The notes beneath the pieces were generated by a model. It did not search any database and had not been told where the DNA came from. It saw only the letters and a program-made list of their open reading frames with translations. The position numbers and the translations under genes are program-made. Shown here piece after piece: positions 16,396 through 25,169 of a stretch of 64,000 nucleotides of DNA; position 1 is the first letter of the stretch; the number at the start of each line of letters is the position of its first letter. The DNA comes from AP-15 sp963846635. Lineage in GTDB: Bacteria; Pseudomonadota; Alphaproteobacteria; ATCC43930; CGMCC-115725. The stretch spans positions 124,001-188,000 of the forward strand of contig CAWJXM010000058.1 in the NCBI GenBank assembly GCA_963846635.1. Reading direction: 5' to 3'.

Positions 16396-16823
16396 GCAGT
16401 TGGGACCGCTGCCACGGCGGCCGCTCGTGTTAGATCGACGCGGCTGGGGTGGTCGCCGCCGTTTCGCGTGATTCCCGCTGCTGCTGGCTGCGGTCGCAAC
16501 TGCCACTCCGGTATGATTTTGCCCGAGTCGGCGGTGCCATTGCCGAGCCGCTTTGTTCGTGCCGCGGAGATCGGCAAGGGAGCCCGCACCCGTCCCGGTG
16601 AGCTGCGCGATGAGATGGTTCGGCGTACCGATACTCTTCAGAAATTCGCGCTCGTCATCTGCATTCGGCCTTCGCGGCCGGTCAAACCGTTGCCCGCCGA
16701 GGCTTACGCTCTACCAGCGGTGATCTCGGAGCCGCGATTTCGACAAACCAGCTCCACGGCTCACGAAGGGCAATCAGTGGTTTCGTACTCGACCGCTCAC
16801 GATCTTTGAGGCAGCATCGGCCG
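16396..16823. other. Intergenic region without recognised features
   Basis: No convincing frame, RNA gene or strong hairpin is seen between the SDR stop and the MFS start. It must hold the promoter of the MFS gene, but no clear -35/-10 pair can be picked by eye. Confidence 0.3.
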
Positions 16824-18044
16824 ATGCTCAAAATACCAGCAATCGGCCGCGACACGCGGGTCAACGCGCTGCTCGGCACTGGCCATTTCCTGTCGCACTA
16901 TTATCAGCTCTGCCTGCCGCCGGTGTTCATCGCCTGGCAGAAGACATTTGGCGTGTCGTTCGCAGAGCTCGGCTTGGCGATGGCGGTGATGGCGACCGCG
17001 ACCGCGATCCTTCAGACGCCGTTGGGGTTCCTCGTCGACCGGTATGGGGCGCGGCTGTTTCTGGTCGCCGGCACCGCGACAATGGCGCTGTCGGTCTCGG
17101 CGATGGCGTTCGCCACGTCATATTGGCAGATCGTGGGCTTGGCATTGCTCTCAGGGTGCGGCAACTCGGTCATCCATCCGGCCGATTATTCGATCTTGAG
17201 CGGCTCGATCGACCGTTCGCGGCTGGGCCGCTCATTCGCCTTCCACACCTTTGTCGGCAATATCGGCTTTGCCGTCGCACCGCCGGCGACCGCGGCCTTG
17301 ACATTGCTGCTCGGCTGGCGCGGCGCATTGATGCTGGTCGGGCTGTTGGGCGTGCCGGTCGTGTTGACGATTTTGTGGCAGAGCCGGATTCTTGTCGATC
17401 AGCGTCAGAAGCCGCGCGAACACGCGGCGAGCGCCTCGCCCCAGGGGGTGCGGATGCTGCTGAGCCGGTCGGTCATGATGTTTTTCCTGTTCTTTATGGT
17501 CTCGGCCGCGGCCGGCGCCGGTATCCAGTCGTGGCTGATCACGATTTTGCACCGCACCTACGGGATGCCGATCGCGGCCGCCTCCTCGGCGCTGACTGGC
17601 TGGATGGTCGGCTCGATCTGCGGCGTGTTGGTCGGCGGCTGGGTTGCCGATCGTACCGACCACCATTTGCCTTTTGTCGTTGTGCTGACGACCGGCGCGG
17701 CAGCGGTCTTGCTATGGGTCGGGCTGGTGCCAATGGCCGATTTGATGACCGTCGGCGTGCTGTTTGTCGGTGGGCTGATGACCGGCGCCAGCCGCACGCC
17801 CCGCGATGTGATGGTCAAAGACGCCGCCCCGCCCGGGCAAATCGGCAAGGTGTTCGGGTTTGTCAGTTCCGGCATGTCATTGGGCGGGGCGATCATGCCG
17901 GTGCCGTATGGCATGATCATCGATTCGGGGCGGCCGCGGCTGGTGCTGGTCGTCGTCGCAGCGCTGTTGATGGCCAGTCTGCTGTGCGCCGGCGGTGCCC
18001 GCATCCGCGTCCGCCGGCCGCTCGTGCCCGCACCTGCCGAATAA
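16824..18044 (+). CDS. MFS transporter
   Basis: A 406-residue major facilitator protein with about twelve hydrophobic helices and the loop-2/3 signature LVDRYGARLFL (G-x3-D/R-R type) and a matching WVADRTDHH in the second half. The charged central loop (RILVDQRQKPREHA) divides the two six-helix halves. Substrate unknown; the sequence resembles nitrate/oxalate-formate or cyanate-type antiporters only loosely. ATG 16824 (MLKIPAIGRDTRVNALLG) is preferred to the TTG at 16806. Convergent with the transglycosylase gene, 39 bases between stops. Confidence 0.85.
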   Translation: MLKIPAIGRDTRVNALLGTGHFLSHYYQLCLPPVFIAWQKTFGVSFAELGLAMAVMATATAILQTPLGFLVDRYGARLFLVAGTATMALSVSAMAFATSYWQIVGLALLSGCGNSVIHPADYSILSGSIDRSRLGRSFAFHTFVGNIGFAVAPPATAALTLLLGWRGALMLVGLLGVPVVLTILWQSRILVDQRQKPREHAASASPQGVRMLLSRSVMMFFLFFMVSAAAGAGIQSWLITILHRTYGMPIAAASSALTGWMVGSICGVLVGGWVADRTDHHLPFVVVLTTGAAAVLLWVGLVPMADLMTVGVLFVGGLMTGASRTPRDVMVKDAAPPGQIGKVFGFVSSGMSLGGAIMPVPYGMIIDSGRPRLVLVVVAALLMASLLCAGGARIRVRRPLVPAPAE

Positions 18045-18083
18045 CTCCGGCCGCTTACGGTACCCGAGAACCGCGCCGGGCGT

Positions 18084-19682
18084 TCAGGTGTGGCTTGGTT
18101 GGACAACGACGCAGGGCAGCTGACGCCGGTTGAGATTGGTGCAGGCGTTCGCGGCGCCGCTGGCCGAAAGATTGACCAGCCGGGCGCGGTAGAGCACAGA
18201 ACCGCCCCCTGAGACTGACGGCAGCGTGATCGCGGCGCTGCGAAGCTGGCCGGGGGCCTGGGCGCGCGCCGCCTCGGCAACCGCGCGGGCGAGAGCGGGG
18301 CTGGCAAAGGCGCCGACTTGGATGCCCCAATCCCGGGTCGGGATTTTCAAAACATGAGCGCTGCCGCCGGCTGCACCCACCTCAACCGGGCGATAGGCTG
18401 TCGCGCTTGCTGCGGCAGAGCGAACATCGGCGAGGGACGCCTGGTTCGAGATAGGCGGAGCCTTGATTGCCGGGGATAAGGCATGCTCGGACGCCAATGC
18501 CGCCTCGCGACACGGACCTTCGAGATCAAACGCGCCATTCCGCCCGCAGCCCTCGGCCGAGGCCAATTGTATGGCAGACGCCGGGGGCGGCACCGGTCGG
18601 CAAGGACGCTCGGGATCATAGGCGGCGTTTACATCGCAGCCGCCCTGCGCCTGCTGGATCATCGGCTTCACCGGAGCCGCTGCCGCCACTTGTTGGCCAG
18701 CGGTGGTGCAGGGGTGGTCCGGATTATACGCCGCATTGAGGTCGCAACCGATCGCCGCCTGTTGCACAACTGCCGGCTGGGGGGCGTAAGCGGCTACAAC
18801 CGAGGCGGTTGCGCCAACCGACGTGCACGGATGGGTGGGGTCATAGGCCGCACTCAGGTCACATCCCCCAACCCCGGTTTGCGGTAGCGAAGCCTGCTGC
18901 ACGGGGGCCGGCGCCGTAGCTGCCTGCATCAGCGAAGTACAGGGGTGAGCGGGGTTATAGGCGGCATTCAAATCGCATCCGGCGGCAAGGCTTGTCACAC
19001 CAGGATAGACGGCCGTTGCCACACCAGCCCGCGCCGAGGCGTAGGTCGCCCATGGCCCGGACAACGGCACGCCATTGCCAAGGTTTGGTGTCACCGCGGC
19101 GAGGTAGTTCACGGTCTCATCCGGCAGGATCGCTGTCCCGGCGAGATAAGAATTGACCCGATCCGGACCGGCATTGTAAGCCGCAAGAAAGCCGGGCGCG
19201 CCGAATTGGTCGTACATCTCGCGGATGTAAGCCGTGCCGGCGAGAATATTGTTGTGGGGATCGAACGGGTCATCGCCGAGCCCATAGCGCTCGCGCAGCC
19301 CTTCATAGGTTGTGGGCATGACCTGCATCAGACCCATCGCCCCGACGGGCGACACGGCTTGCTCCTCCCCACCCAATTCCTGCTGCATGACGGCGCGCAC
19401 CCATTGCTCGGGCACGCTGTAGCGCGTAGCGGCTTCGCGAATATAGGGCCCCCACGGGTCCTCCGGCGGTCCCGGCGGCGGATAATAATGAGTGGGCGCG
19501 AACGAAGCACTGGTCCCACCCGAAGGAGCCGAGCCATATTCGGAATAGCCATACCCACCGGGTCGGCTGCAGGCTGCAAACAAAAGAATCGCCGGCAATA
19601 AGGTTATCAGTGCAAAGTGTCGCCCGGCGATCGGCCTGGTACGCCGCGCCTGGTCAAACAGGTCGGACAAAAACATTTTCAC
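18084..19682 (-). CDS. Lipoprotein lytic transglycosylase with five Cys-pair repeats and a C-terminal SPOR domain
   Basis: A 532-residue envelope protein. A lipobox LFAAC places the lipidated Cys at 38. Residues 75-205 are a soluble lytic transglycosylase (SLT/GEWL) domain: catalytic Glu102 in MQQELGG, then SPVGAMGLMQVMP and AAYNAGP. Residues 236-391 carry five repeats of the form GCDLNAAYNPAHPCTS, each with two Cys eleven residues apart (236/248, 274/286, 313/325, 349/361, 379/391), separated by Ala/Pro/Gln-rich linkers. Residues 450-530 form a SPOR domain (WGIQVGAFASPALAR), which binds denuded septal glycan. It should cleave peptidoglycan at the division site. The repeat is not one I recognise; disulfide loops are inferred. 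Confidence 0.85.
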   Translation of the reverse strand: MKMFLSDLFDQARRTRPIAGRHFALITLLPAILLFAACSRPGGYGYSEYGSAPSGGTSASFAPTHYYPPPGPPEDPWGPYIREAATRYSVPEQWVRAVMQQELGGEEQAVSPVGAMGLMQVMPTTYEGLRERYGLGDDPFDPHNNILAGTAYIREMYDQFGAPGFLAAYNAGPDRVNSYLAGTAILPDETVNYLAAVTPNLGNGVPLSGPWATYASARAGVATAVYPGVTSLAAGCDLNAAYNPAHPCTSLMQAATAPAPVQQASLPQTGVGGCDLSAAYDPTHPCTSVGATASVVAAYAPQPAVVQQAAIGCDLNAAYNPDHPCTTAGQQVAAAAPVKPMIQQAQGGCDVNAAYDPERPCRPVPPPASAIQLASAEGCGRNGAFDLEGPCREAALASEHALSPAIKAPPISNQASLADVRSAAASATAYRPVEVGAAGGSAHVLKIPTRDWGIQVGAFASPALARAVAEAARAQAPGQLRSAAITLPSVSGGGSVLYRARLVNLSASGAANACTNLNRRQLPCVVVQPSHT

Positions 19683-20067
19683 ACCGAGACACCGCCTTCA
19701 GTCGAGGCCGTCTTGACCCCGCTCTGTTCGACTAAGGCGAATACCAAAGTTGATCGACTGTGACCAGTTGTTCGAGTTGCGGTTGATGTTGCGGGCCCGG
19801 ATGCCAGTCAAAATGCCCTGATCCACAGGCGTATCCCGCAGCCCGTGTAAGCTGATTAATCGGATGTCTTTGCGTTTCGCTTGGCTTGGGCGCGTGCCCA
19901 GGTCGAATCGCTGATGATTAGATCTGCTCCATCATGCGCCGCGTGACACGTCATGGGGTCGGTCATCGAACGTGGGTCCGCCGTCCATTTCCCACGCATG
20001 CGTATCCATGGCAGCCTTGTGCCGCTTCGCCGGATCGAGGAAACTCACCGCATTCGGGCGAGGAGAA
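19683..20067. other. Divergent intergenic region
   Basis: This lies between the starts of the minus-strand transglycosylase and the plus-strand MBL gene, so it should hold both promoters. AGGAGA stands just before the MBL ATG. No coding frame, RNA gene or strong hairpin is evident. Confidence 0.3.
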
Positions 20068-20946
20068 ATGGCGATGCGCAGGGTGGGACCGCACAGCTAC
20101 ACCGAAGTCTATTTTGCCGGCTGCAACCCGAGTTTTGTCGAGACTAGCGACGGCTATGTGATGATCAATTCGCCACAGCAGCCAATCGATGCCGTGCGCT
20201 GGCGCGAGCGGATGGAAGACAAGGCGCCGATCCGGTACCTGATTAATACCGAGCCGCATGGCGATCACATATCAGGCAACGCCTATTTCACGAACACCAA
20301 AGTCGTGGGTCAGGTGAAGTTGCAGGAATGCTTTGAGCGCTATTTGTGGGCCTTTGGCTCTCTCGAGGAAAAGCGCGAGCGCTTCAAGGAAACGGACCCA
20401 GACAGCGTGTGGCTGGTCGGCCACCCCGATTATCCTCCCGTCAACCCCCCGACGCTGACCTTTGACGATACTCTGACCCTGAACGTCGGCAACCACTCCT
20501 TCAATATCATTCACATGCCGGGCCACACTGCACCGCAAACCTCGGTCCTGGTGCCGGAGGAAGGGGTTGTCTTTACCGGCGATAACGTCTTTCACAAATG
20601 CCGCAGTTGGCTGCAGGAATGCGATCCATGGGAATGGCTTGCCGCGCTAAAAAGTATCGAGGCGCTGGATATTGAGACGATCGTACCGGGTCACGGTGAG
20701 CCGTGCGGCAAGGCGTATTTGAAGGAGCAGGGCGAGATTGTTGAGAATTGGGTTGGCTTTGTCGAACGCTTTGTCGATCGCGGCGTCGGTCCGGACGAAA
20801 TCCTCAGAGGCCCGATCGAGGTCACAAAGCAAGACCCTTATCCGATCGGTCAGCGCCTGTTTATCCATAACGAGCGGCTGACGGAGATGATCGTCCGCAA
20901 CCTACACAAACGCATTCTCGACAAAAAACAGCAAGCCACGGTTTGA
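20068..20946 (+). CDS. MBL-fold metallo-hydrolase
   Basis: A 292-residue metallo-beta-lactamase fold protein. The zinc motif reads EPHGDHISG, a variant of H-x-H-x-D-H in which the first His is replaced by Glu, followed by HMPGHTAPQ, FTGDNVFH and VPGHGEP. The GDNVFHKC segment and PGHGEPCG resemble SoxH/quinoprotein-type or alkyl-sulfatase-like MBL hydrolases. Substrate unknown. The ATG at 20068 follows AGGAGA; upstream extension is arginine-rich and probably noncoding. The first metal-ligand change is worth noting because it can shift metal use. It stands alone on its strand. Confidence 0.82.
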   Translation: MAMRRVGPHSYTEVYFAGCNPSFVETSDGYVMINSPQQPIDAVRWRERMEDKAPIRYLINTEPHGDHISGNAYFTNTKVVGQVKLQECFERYLWAFGSLEEKRERFKETDPDSVWLVGHPDYPPVNPPTLTFDDTLTLNVGNHSFNIIHMPGHTAPQTSVLVPEEGVVFTGDNVFHKCRSWLQECDPWEWLAALKSIEALDIETIVPGHGEPCGKAYLKEQGEIVENWVGFVERFVDRGVGPDEILRGPIEVTKQDPYPIGQRLFIHNERLTEMIVRNLHKRILDKKQQATV

Positions 20947-21093
20947 CCGATCCCCGCGAATTCCGCGACCGCTGCGCAACGCGCCGACCCGTCATTTTGC
21001 CGCCCGTGGCGCGATGCCTCGTTCGAGGGGGTTTACCTATGGTTGCGAGGCCATGGTAGAATAGGCGCGGGAAGACAAGGGCGAGGTCGTGTC

Positions 21094-21321
21094 ATGAGTA
21101 TGGTGCGCGAGCTTCTCGACGATGCTGTTGCGTTGCAGAAAGACGGGTTGAGCCCCGGCCGCATCGGGCTGGCGCTGACCGACCGTTGGGAGGCGGAGGA
21201 ACTGGGATCGGCCCGAGAGGTGCGTCGCACCCGCTTCAAGACCGGCGGCATCGAGTTGCGCTTTCCAAGCGGCGAAAAGATTGTATGGGACGGCACCATC
21301 TGGAGTTATCTGCCGGCGTGA
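21094..21321 (+). CDS. Small hypothetical protein upstream of DUF3108 gene
   Basis: A 75-residue soluble protein (MSMVRELLDDAVALQKDGL ... GEKIVWDGTIWSYLPA) with a helical first half and a C-terminal part that looks like paired strands rich in aromatic residues. I do not recognise a family. Its TGA overlaps the GTG start of the next gene (GTGA), so the two are translationally coupled and likely work together. Confidence 0.6.
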   Translation: MSMVRELLDDAVALQKDGLSPGRIGLALTDRWEAEELGSAREVRRTRFKTGGIELRFPSGEKIVWDGTIWSYLPA

Positions 21322-22154
21322 TCACCCGCGCTATCGCGCGGGCGATCACAGGCGGTCGGCTGGGCGTTTGCAAGCTCGCTGCTGCCATCTGGATAACTTT
21401 ATTGGCCGGCTTGGTAATCGGCAGGGCGTCTGCCGAAGAGCTTGTTGCCGACTACACTGCGTATTGGGCGGGACTACCAGCAGCCCAAATCCGTCTAAAG
21501 CTCAGCGACGCCGCTGCGGCTTATCAGGACCAGATCGAGATTCGCAGCGAGGGTCTGCCCCGGCTTATTACCCATTTCCGTGTCAAGGCTCAGGCGGGCG
21601 GGCGGCTTGTTCCTGGCCGTCCAGCCGAGCCGTCGCATTACGATGCGCTTTACGATGTGCGCAGATGGCGCAACAGCCGTATTGCGATGCGCTTTATTGC
21701 GCATGATGGCGCGGTGGTCGCCGAGCGCGCCGCAGAAGATACCAGCCGCAAAGCGCTGCTCGCCGAAAAATACCGGCGTGACATCGCCGATCCGCTGACC
21801 GCCTTCGAAACCGTGCGCGTCGAGATTGCCGCCCACAACCGGGCGCCGGACACCGCCTTTGTCGTCCCGGTTTATGATGGTACCCGGCGTTTCGATGTCG
21901 TTGGGCGCATCTTACCCAAAGCGGAGCAATCCCCTGGCGTCCTGCGATTAGCGTTGAACCTGCGACCGATTGCCGGTTTCAAAGGCCAGTCGAAGGTCGA
22001 CGGCGACCCCGATGACGCGCCGCGCCCGGTGGCGGTGACTGTCACCGACGACAAGAGATTGCTGCCGATATCGATGATGTTGCGGGTCTTCTATCTGCCA
22101 CTGATCATCCAGCTCGATCGAGTCTGCCCCGGCGCCAAGGAGTGCGCGGGGTGA
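21318..22154 (+). CDS. DUF3108 domain-containing exported protein
   Basis: A 278-residue protein with a signal peptide (IWITLLAGLVIGRASAEE) followed by ADYTAYWAGLPAAQIRLKL, the start of the DUF3108 beta-rich fold, and DGTRRFDVVGRILP / SMMLRVFYLPLIIQL blocks. Members are periplasmic proteins of unknown function, often placed near lipid or polysaccharide genes. The GTG start at 21318 overlaps the preceding stop and puts the signal peptide after about 20 residues. No partner enzyme is adjacent except the small coupled protein upstream. Confidence 0.72.
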   Translation: MITRAIARAITGGRLGVCKLAAAIWITLLAGLVIGRASAEELVADYTAYWAGLPAAQIRLKLSDAAAAYQDQIEIRSEGLPRLITHFRVKAQAGGRLVPGRPAEPSHYDALYDVRRWRNSRIAMRFIAHDGAVVAERAAEDTSRKALLAEKYRRDIADPLTAFETVRVEIAAHNRAPDTAFVVPVYDGTRRFDVVGRILPKAEQSPGVLRLALNLRPIAGFKGQSKVDGDPDDAPRPVAVTVTDDKRLLPISMMLRVFYLPLIIQLDRVCPGAKECAG

Positions 22155-22456
22155 GGCTTTCGCGCGGCGGGGCTATCTCCTGGCGGTGAGGGCCGAGCGG
22201 TGGCATGCCAACCCCAGTTGCGCTCGATTCCATTCTTACCGGTGAGTAATATTTTGGAATGAGCGCAGCCGGCCGACTAACGGTGAACTCGGGCCGCCCT
22301 GGCGCCGACCATCGCTCTTAGCAGCCTAATGCCATCCACTTCATGCGTTGATTGCTCTCTATCCTGGAGCAGACGACGAGACCTATCGTCGACGGATGGT
22401 CAGAGGGTCCACCGGTGATGAATTGAAGCGCATGGCTGAGGTGTGAGAGGCATTCT
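22155..22456. other. Intergenic region without recognised features
   Basis: About 300 bases with no convincing frame or structured RNA. The last bases (GAGAGG) form the weak ribosome site for the TTG-started kinase gene downstream. Confidence 0.3.
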
Positions 22457-23392
22457 TTGGAGCTACCGGAGAAAGTTCGCTGTAACGCCGCTCTGATGGG
22501 CGAAACCGGCTGTGCCTGGCTCGCGGATTTGCCCCTGCTGATTGCGGAACTCGAACGTCGCTGGGCGATCACGGTCGGCGCGCCGGTGCGAAGTGGAAGT
22601 GAAGCCTTTGTGGCCGAAGCTCGCACCAGTGAGGGGCTGGATGTCATCGTGAAGATCGTAATTCCCGGCATCGACCCGGCGCGCCAAGAGCTCCGCATAT
22701 TACGGACCGCCCAGGGAGTTGGCTACGCCCAATTGATCCGCAGCGATGAAACCAACAATGTGCTGCTTCTCGAGAAGCTCGGACCCCAGCTGCACGAGTT
22801 TCGCCTTCCAGAAGATCGCCAAATCCAAATCATCTGCGCCACGTTGCGCGAAGCCTGGATGCCGCCTCCTGAAGAACTTCCGTGGCCGACGGGCGCGGAT
22901 AAGGCGGTGGAACTTTCTCACATCATCGAGTCGCATTGGAATTCGTTTGGAAGGCCATGTTCCGAATGCGCGATCGAGCGGGCGCTATCGTATGCAGAGA
23001 AGCGGCGGCGAGCGTTCGATCCTGCACAGTCGGTGCTCGTGCATGGCGATGCCCATGAATGGAATACCCTTAGAGCGCCGGACAGTACGACGGGTTTTAA
23101 GTTCGTGGACCCCGATGGCGTCGTTGCAGAGCGAGCTTTCGATCTTGCGATCCCAATGCGCGAGTGGGGCAATGTGAGACCAGAAGGCGATCTCGTCGAG
23201 CTCGGTCGCCGCCGTTGCCGTCTGTTAAGCCAGTCCACCGGAGTTGAATATCAGCCGATTTGGGAGTGGGGATTAATCCAGTGCGTTTCGAATGGTCTGT
23301 TGCTGCATCGCATCGGGCTTGCTGAGCCGGCGTCGGTGCAGCTGGCAATGTCAGATGCCTGGGCGGCCGGCGGTGATTTTATGGGTCCATAG
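22457..23392 (+). CDS. Aminoglycoside/hydroxyurea-resistance-type kinase (APH(6)-like)
   Basis: A 311-residue kinase-like protein. The catalytic loop LVHGDAHEWNTL and metal motif FKFVDPDGVV followed by DLAIPMREW are those of the APH(6)/hydroxyurea-resistance family (streptomycin 6-kinases and relatives), which phosphorylate small hydroxyl-bearing compounds with ATP. The N-terminal lobe (EAFVAEARTSEGLDVIVKIVIPG) holds the likely ATP lysine. Chromosomal homologues are common and most have no shown antibiotic role, so resistance is only possible. A TTG at 22457 is the first start with a ribosome-like site (GAGAGG); ATG codons further in would cut into the fold. Confidence 0.75.
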   Translation: MELPEKVRCNAALMGETGCAWLADLPLLIAELERRWAITVGAPVRSGSEAFVAEARTSEGLDVIVKIVIPGIDPARQELRILRTAQGVGYAQLIRSDETNNVLLLEKLGPQLHEFRLPEDRQIQIICATLREAWMPPPEELPWPTGADKAVELSHIIESHWNSFGRPCSECAIERALSYAEKRRRAFDPAQSVLVHGDAHEWNTLRAPDSTTGFKFVDPDGVVAERAFDLAIPMREWGNVRPEGDLVELGRRRCRLLSQSTGVEYQPIWEWGLIQCVSNGLLLHRIGLAEPASVQLAMSDAWAAGGDFMGP

Positions 23393-23537
23393 GCGGCCTT
23401 GATTTGCCGGGAGTTGCCGTCCGTTCCTAGGGCGCATCTGCCCCGGAGCCGGTCCGCTGGGCCGTGGTCTCTGTTCGGTCTTGTGTAGCGAATAGGAAAT
23501 GCAATTTCGTGTCCCACTCCCTTTAGCGTTTTGTTAA

Positions 23538-23703
23538 CCTTAAACGCGCGCTGCATCATTAGCCTTAACGGCGATAGCGGCAGGGTGGCGTTAGTGTAAC
23601 CGCGTCGACCTTGACCGCGACGCGTGCATAGCAGCCTTAACCGCGCCGCAAGCGGCCGCGTTAGCCTTATAACCGCGAACAATCCTCGTTATCACTAACC
23701 GCG
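23538..23703. repeat. Iterated CCTTAACCGCG-type short repeats
   Basis: Four near-copies of CCTTAACCGCG stand at 23538, 23563, 23635 and 23665 (the last with two extra bases), and TAACCGCG alone again at 23696; three of them are preceded by AG. They fill a convergent gap between two genes, where little regulation is expected. No known repeat class fits; the rest of 23393-23769 holds no gene. Confidence 0.5.
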
Positions 23704-23769
23704 GCAATCGGCAGCGGTCGCGCTATCGCGGGCGCTTCTGCGGCCGACGATCCGGAAGCGGCGCACCCC

Positions 23770-24918
23770 TCAGTGAGCCCACAGCCGCTTCGAGGCGATC
23801 GCGGCGCCCTCGGCCATCGCAGCGAGCTTTTTGAACGAGATGTCGGGATCGAGCTTGCCATAGCCGGCAAAGGTGCCAAAGCCGCAATCGGTTCCGGCGA
23901 TGACCCGCTCACGCCCGACGATATCGGCAAAGCGGCAGATCCGTTCGGCCACGAGTTCCGGATGTTCGACGTAATTGGTCGAGGTATCGATGACGCCCGG
24001 AATCAGGATCTTGTCATCCGGCAGGCGGGTTTCTTGCCAGACTATCCACTCATGCGCGTGGCGCGGATTGGCGGCCTCGACAACGAGCGCTTGCGGCTTG
24101 GCCTTGAGCAAGATGGATGCAACCTTGGCAAACGGGATGTCGTGGTCATGCGGCCCCTCGTAATTGCCCCAGCAGATATGGATCCGGGCGCGATCGGCCG
24201 GCACATTGCGCAACGCGTGGTTCAGCACTTCGACATGAAACGCGGCCCGCTTTAGAAAATCGGGTTCGCTCAGATCCTGAAAGCTCGTGTGATGCGCCAT
24301 CGCCAAATCCGGGCAATCGAGCTGCAGCACGAACCCGGCGCCGACGATCGCGTCGTACTCCTCCTGCATCACATCGGCGACCGCTTCGACATAGGCCTCG
24401 TGCGAGGGATAATACGAATTGTTTTGGAAGACTGGAACGAGGCCGGGTGAGGCCGCGGTCATAAAGCCTTCGATTACCGCGACTTGGGCCAGCGCGGCGC
24501 GCAAATTCTCGATGTCTTGGCGCAGCGGCTCGCGGTCGCGCCATGAAATCGGTCCGACGCAGACCGCGCGGCGCGCGGTATTGGTACCGGTCATCCGTTC
24601 GTAGGCCGCGACAAAATTGGGGTGGTCGCGGGTGTCGAGCCGCGGCTTTGCCGGCTCGTGCCCGGCAAAGCCAGTCAGGCGGTCGACGACATAAGTCGAA
24701 TAACCCGGCTTCGACATCTCGCCATCATTGACAATATCGATGCCGACAGCCGTCTGGCGCCGAACAATGTCGTAAACGGCCTCGCGCACCAAACGGTCGA
24801 ACTCGCTTTTATCGTAAGCTTCGCCCTGATCCTTGCGTACCAATAATTGCTTCAATTCAGGCGGACGCGGCAGGCTACCGACATGCGTGGTCAGAATGCG
24901 GTCGTGGCTGGTCTTCAT
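23770..24918 (-). CDS. Cobalamin-independent methionine synthase II-like protein
   Basis: A 382-residue protein of the MetE C-terminal-domain (UROD/MetE barrel) family. It begins MKTSHDRILTTHVGSLPRP, shows NDGEMSKPGYSTYV, QLDCPDLAM, and the zinc-ligand blocks HICWGNY and AGTDCGFGTF (His, Cys, Cys) of this fold. Stand-alone members lack the N-terminal MetE half and act as thiol or methyl transferases on various substrates (epoxyalkane:CoM transferase and core methionine synthases are examples). No methionine genes are adjacent, so the acceptor is unknown. ATG 24918 is conserved and places the barrel start correctly. Confidence 0.85.
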   Translation of the reverse strand: MKTSHDRILTTHVGSLPRPPELKQLLVRKDQGEAYDKSEFDRLVREAVYDIVRRQTAVGIDIVNDGEMSKPGYSTYVVDRLTGFAGHEPAKPRLDTRDHPNFVAAYERMTGTNTARRAVCVGPISWRDREPLRQDIENLRAALAQVAVIEGFMTAASPGLVPVFQNNSYYPSHEAYVEAVADVMQEEYDAIVGAGFVLQLDCPDLAMAHHTSFQDLSEPDFLKRAAFHVEVLNHALRNVPADRARIHICWGNYEGPHDHDIPFAKVASILLKAKPQALVVEAANPRHAHEWIVWQETRLPDDKILIPGVIDTSTNYVEHPELVAERICRFADIVGRERVIAGTDCGFGTFAGYGKLDPDISFKKLAAMAEGAAIASKRLWAH

Positions 24919-25169
24919 CGTCTCCCCCGAGCCTGCCTATTCGCGGGGCACAGCATGCGCCGCTCTACCCTGGAGGACAAGGATTTCTCCGCAAGCGACA
25001 GCCGGCATAACACCAAGCCACCATTCGCAAACCCATTAATTAGCGAGGGTGAACGGTGCGGCTCCGAGTGGCAGAGGTCCCTAGACACCACCGCTCTGCT
25101 GGCGGGCAGTGAAACTCGGCGTCAGATACAGGATTCACATGAGGGGGAGATCCGTGCCGCCGTGCAGGA

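Noticed and set aside
17123..18133. 336-codon Arg-rich plus-strand frame over the MFS gene
   Set aside because: A shifted-frame shadow with extreme Arg content and no helices matching a protein family.
23531..23580. CtrA-binding site
   Set aside because: TTAA boxes are present but not in the TTAA-N7-TTAA spacing, and the site is not upstream of any gene.
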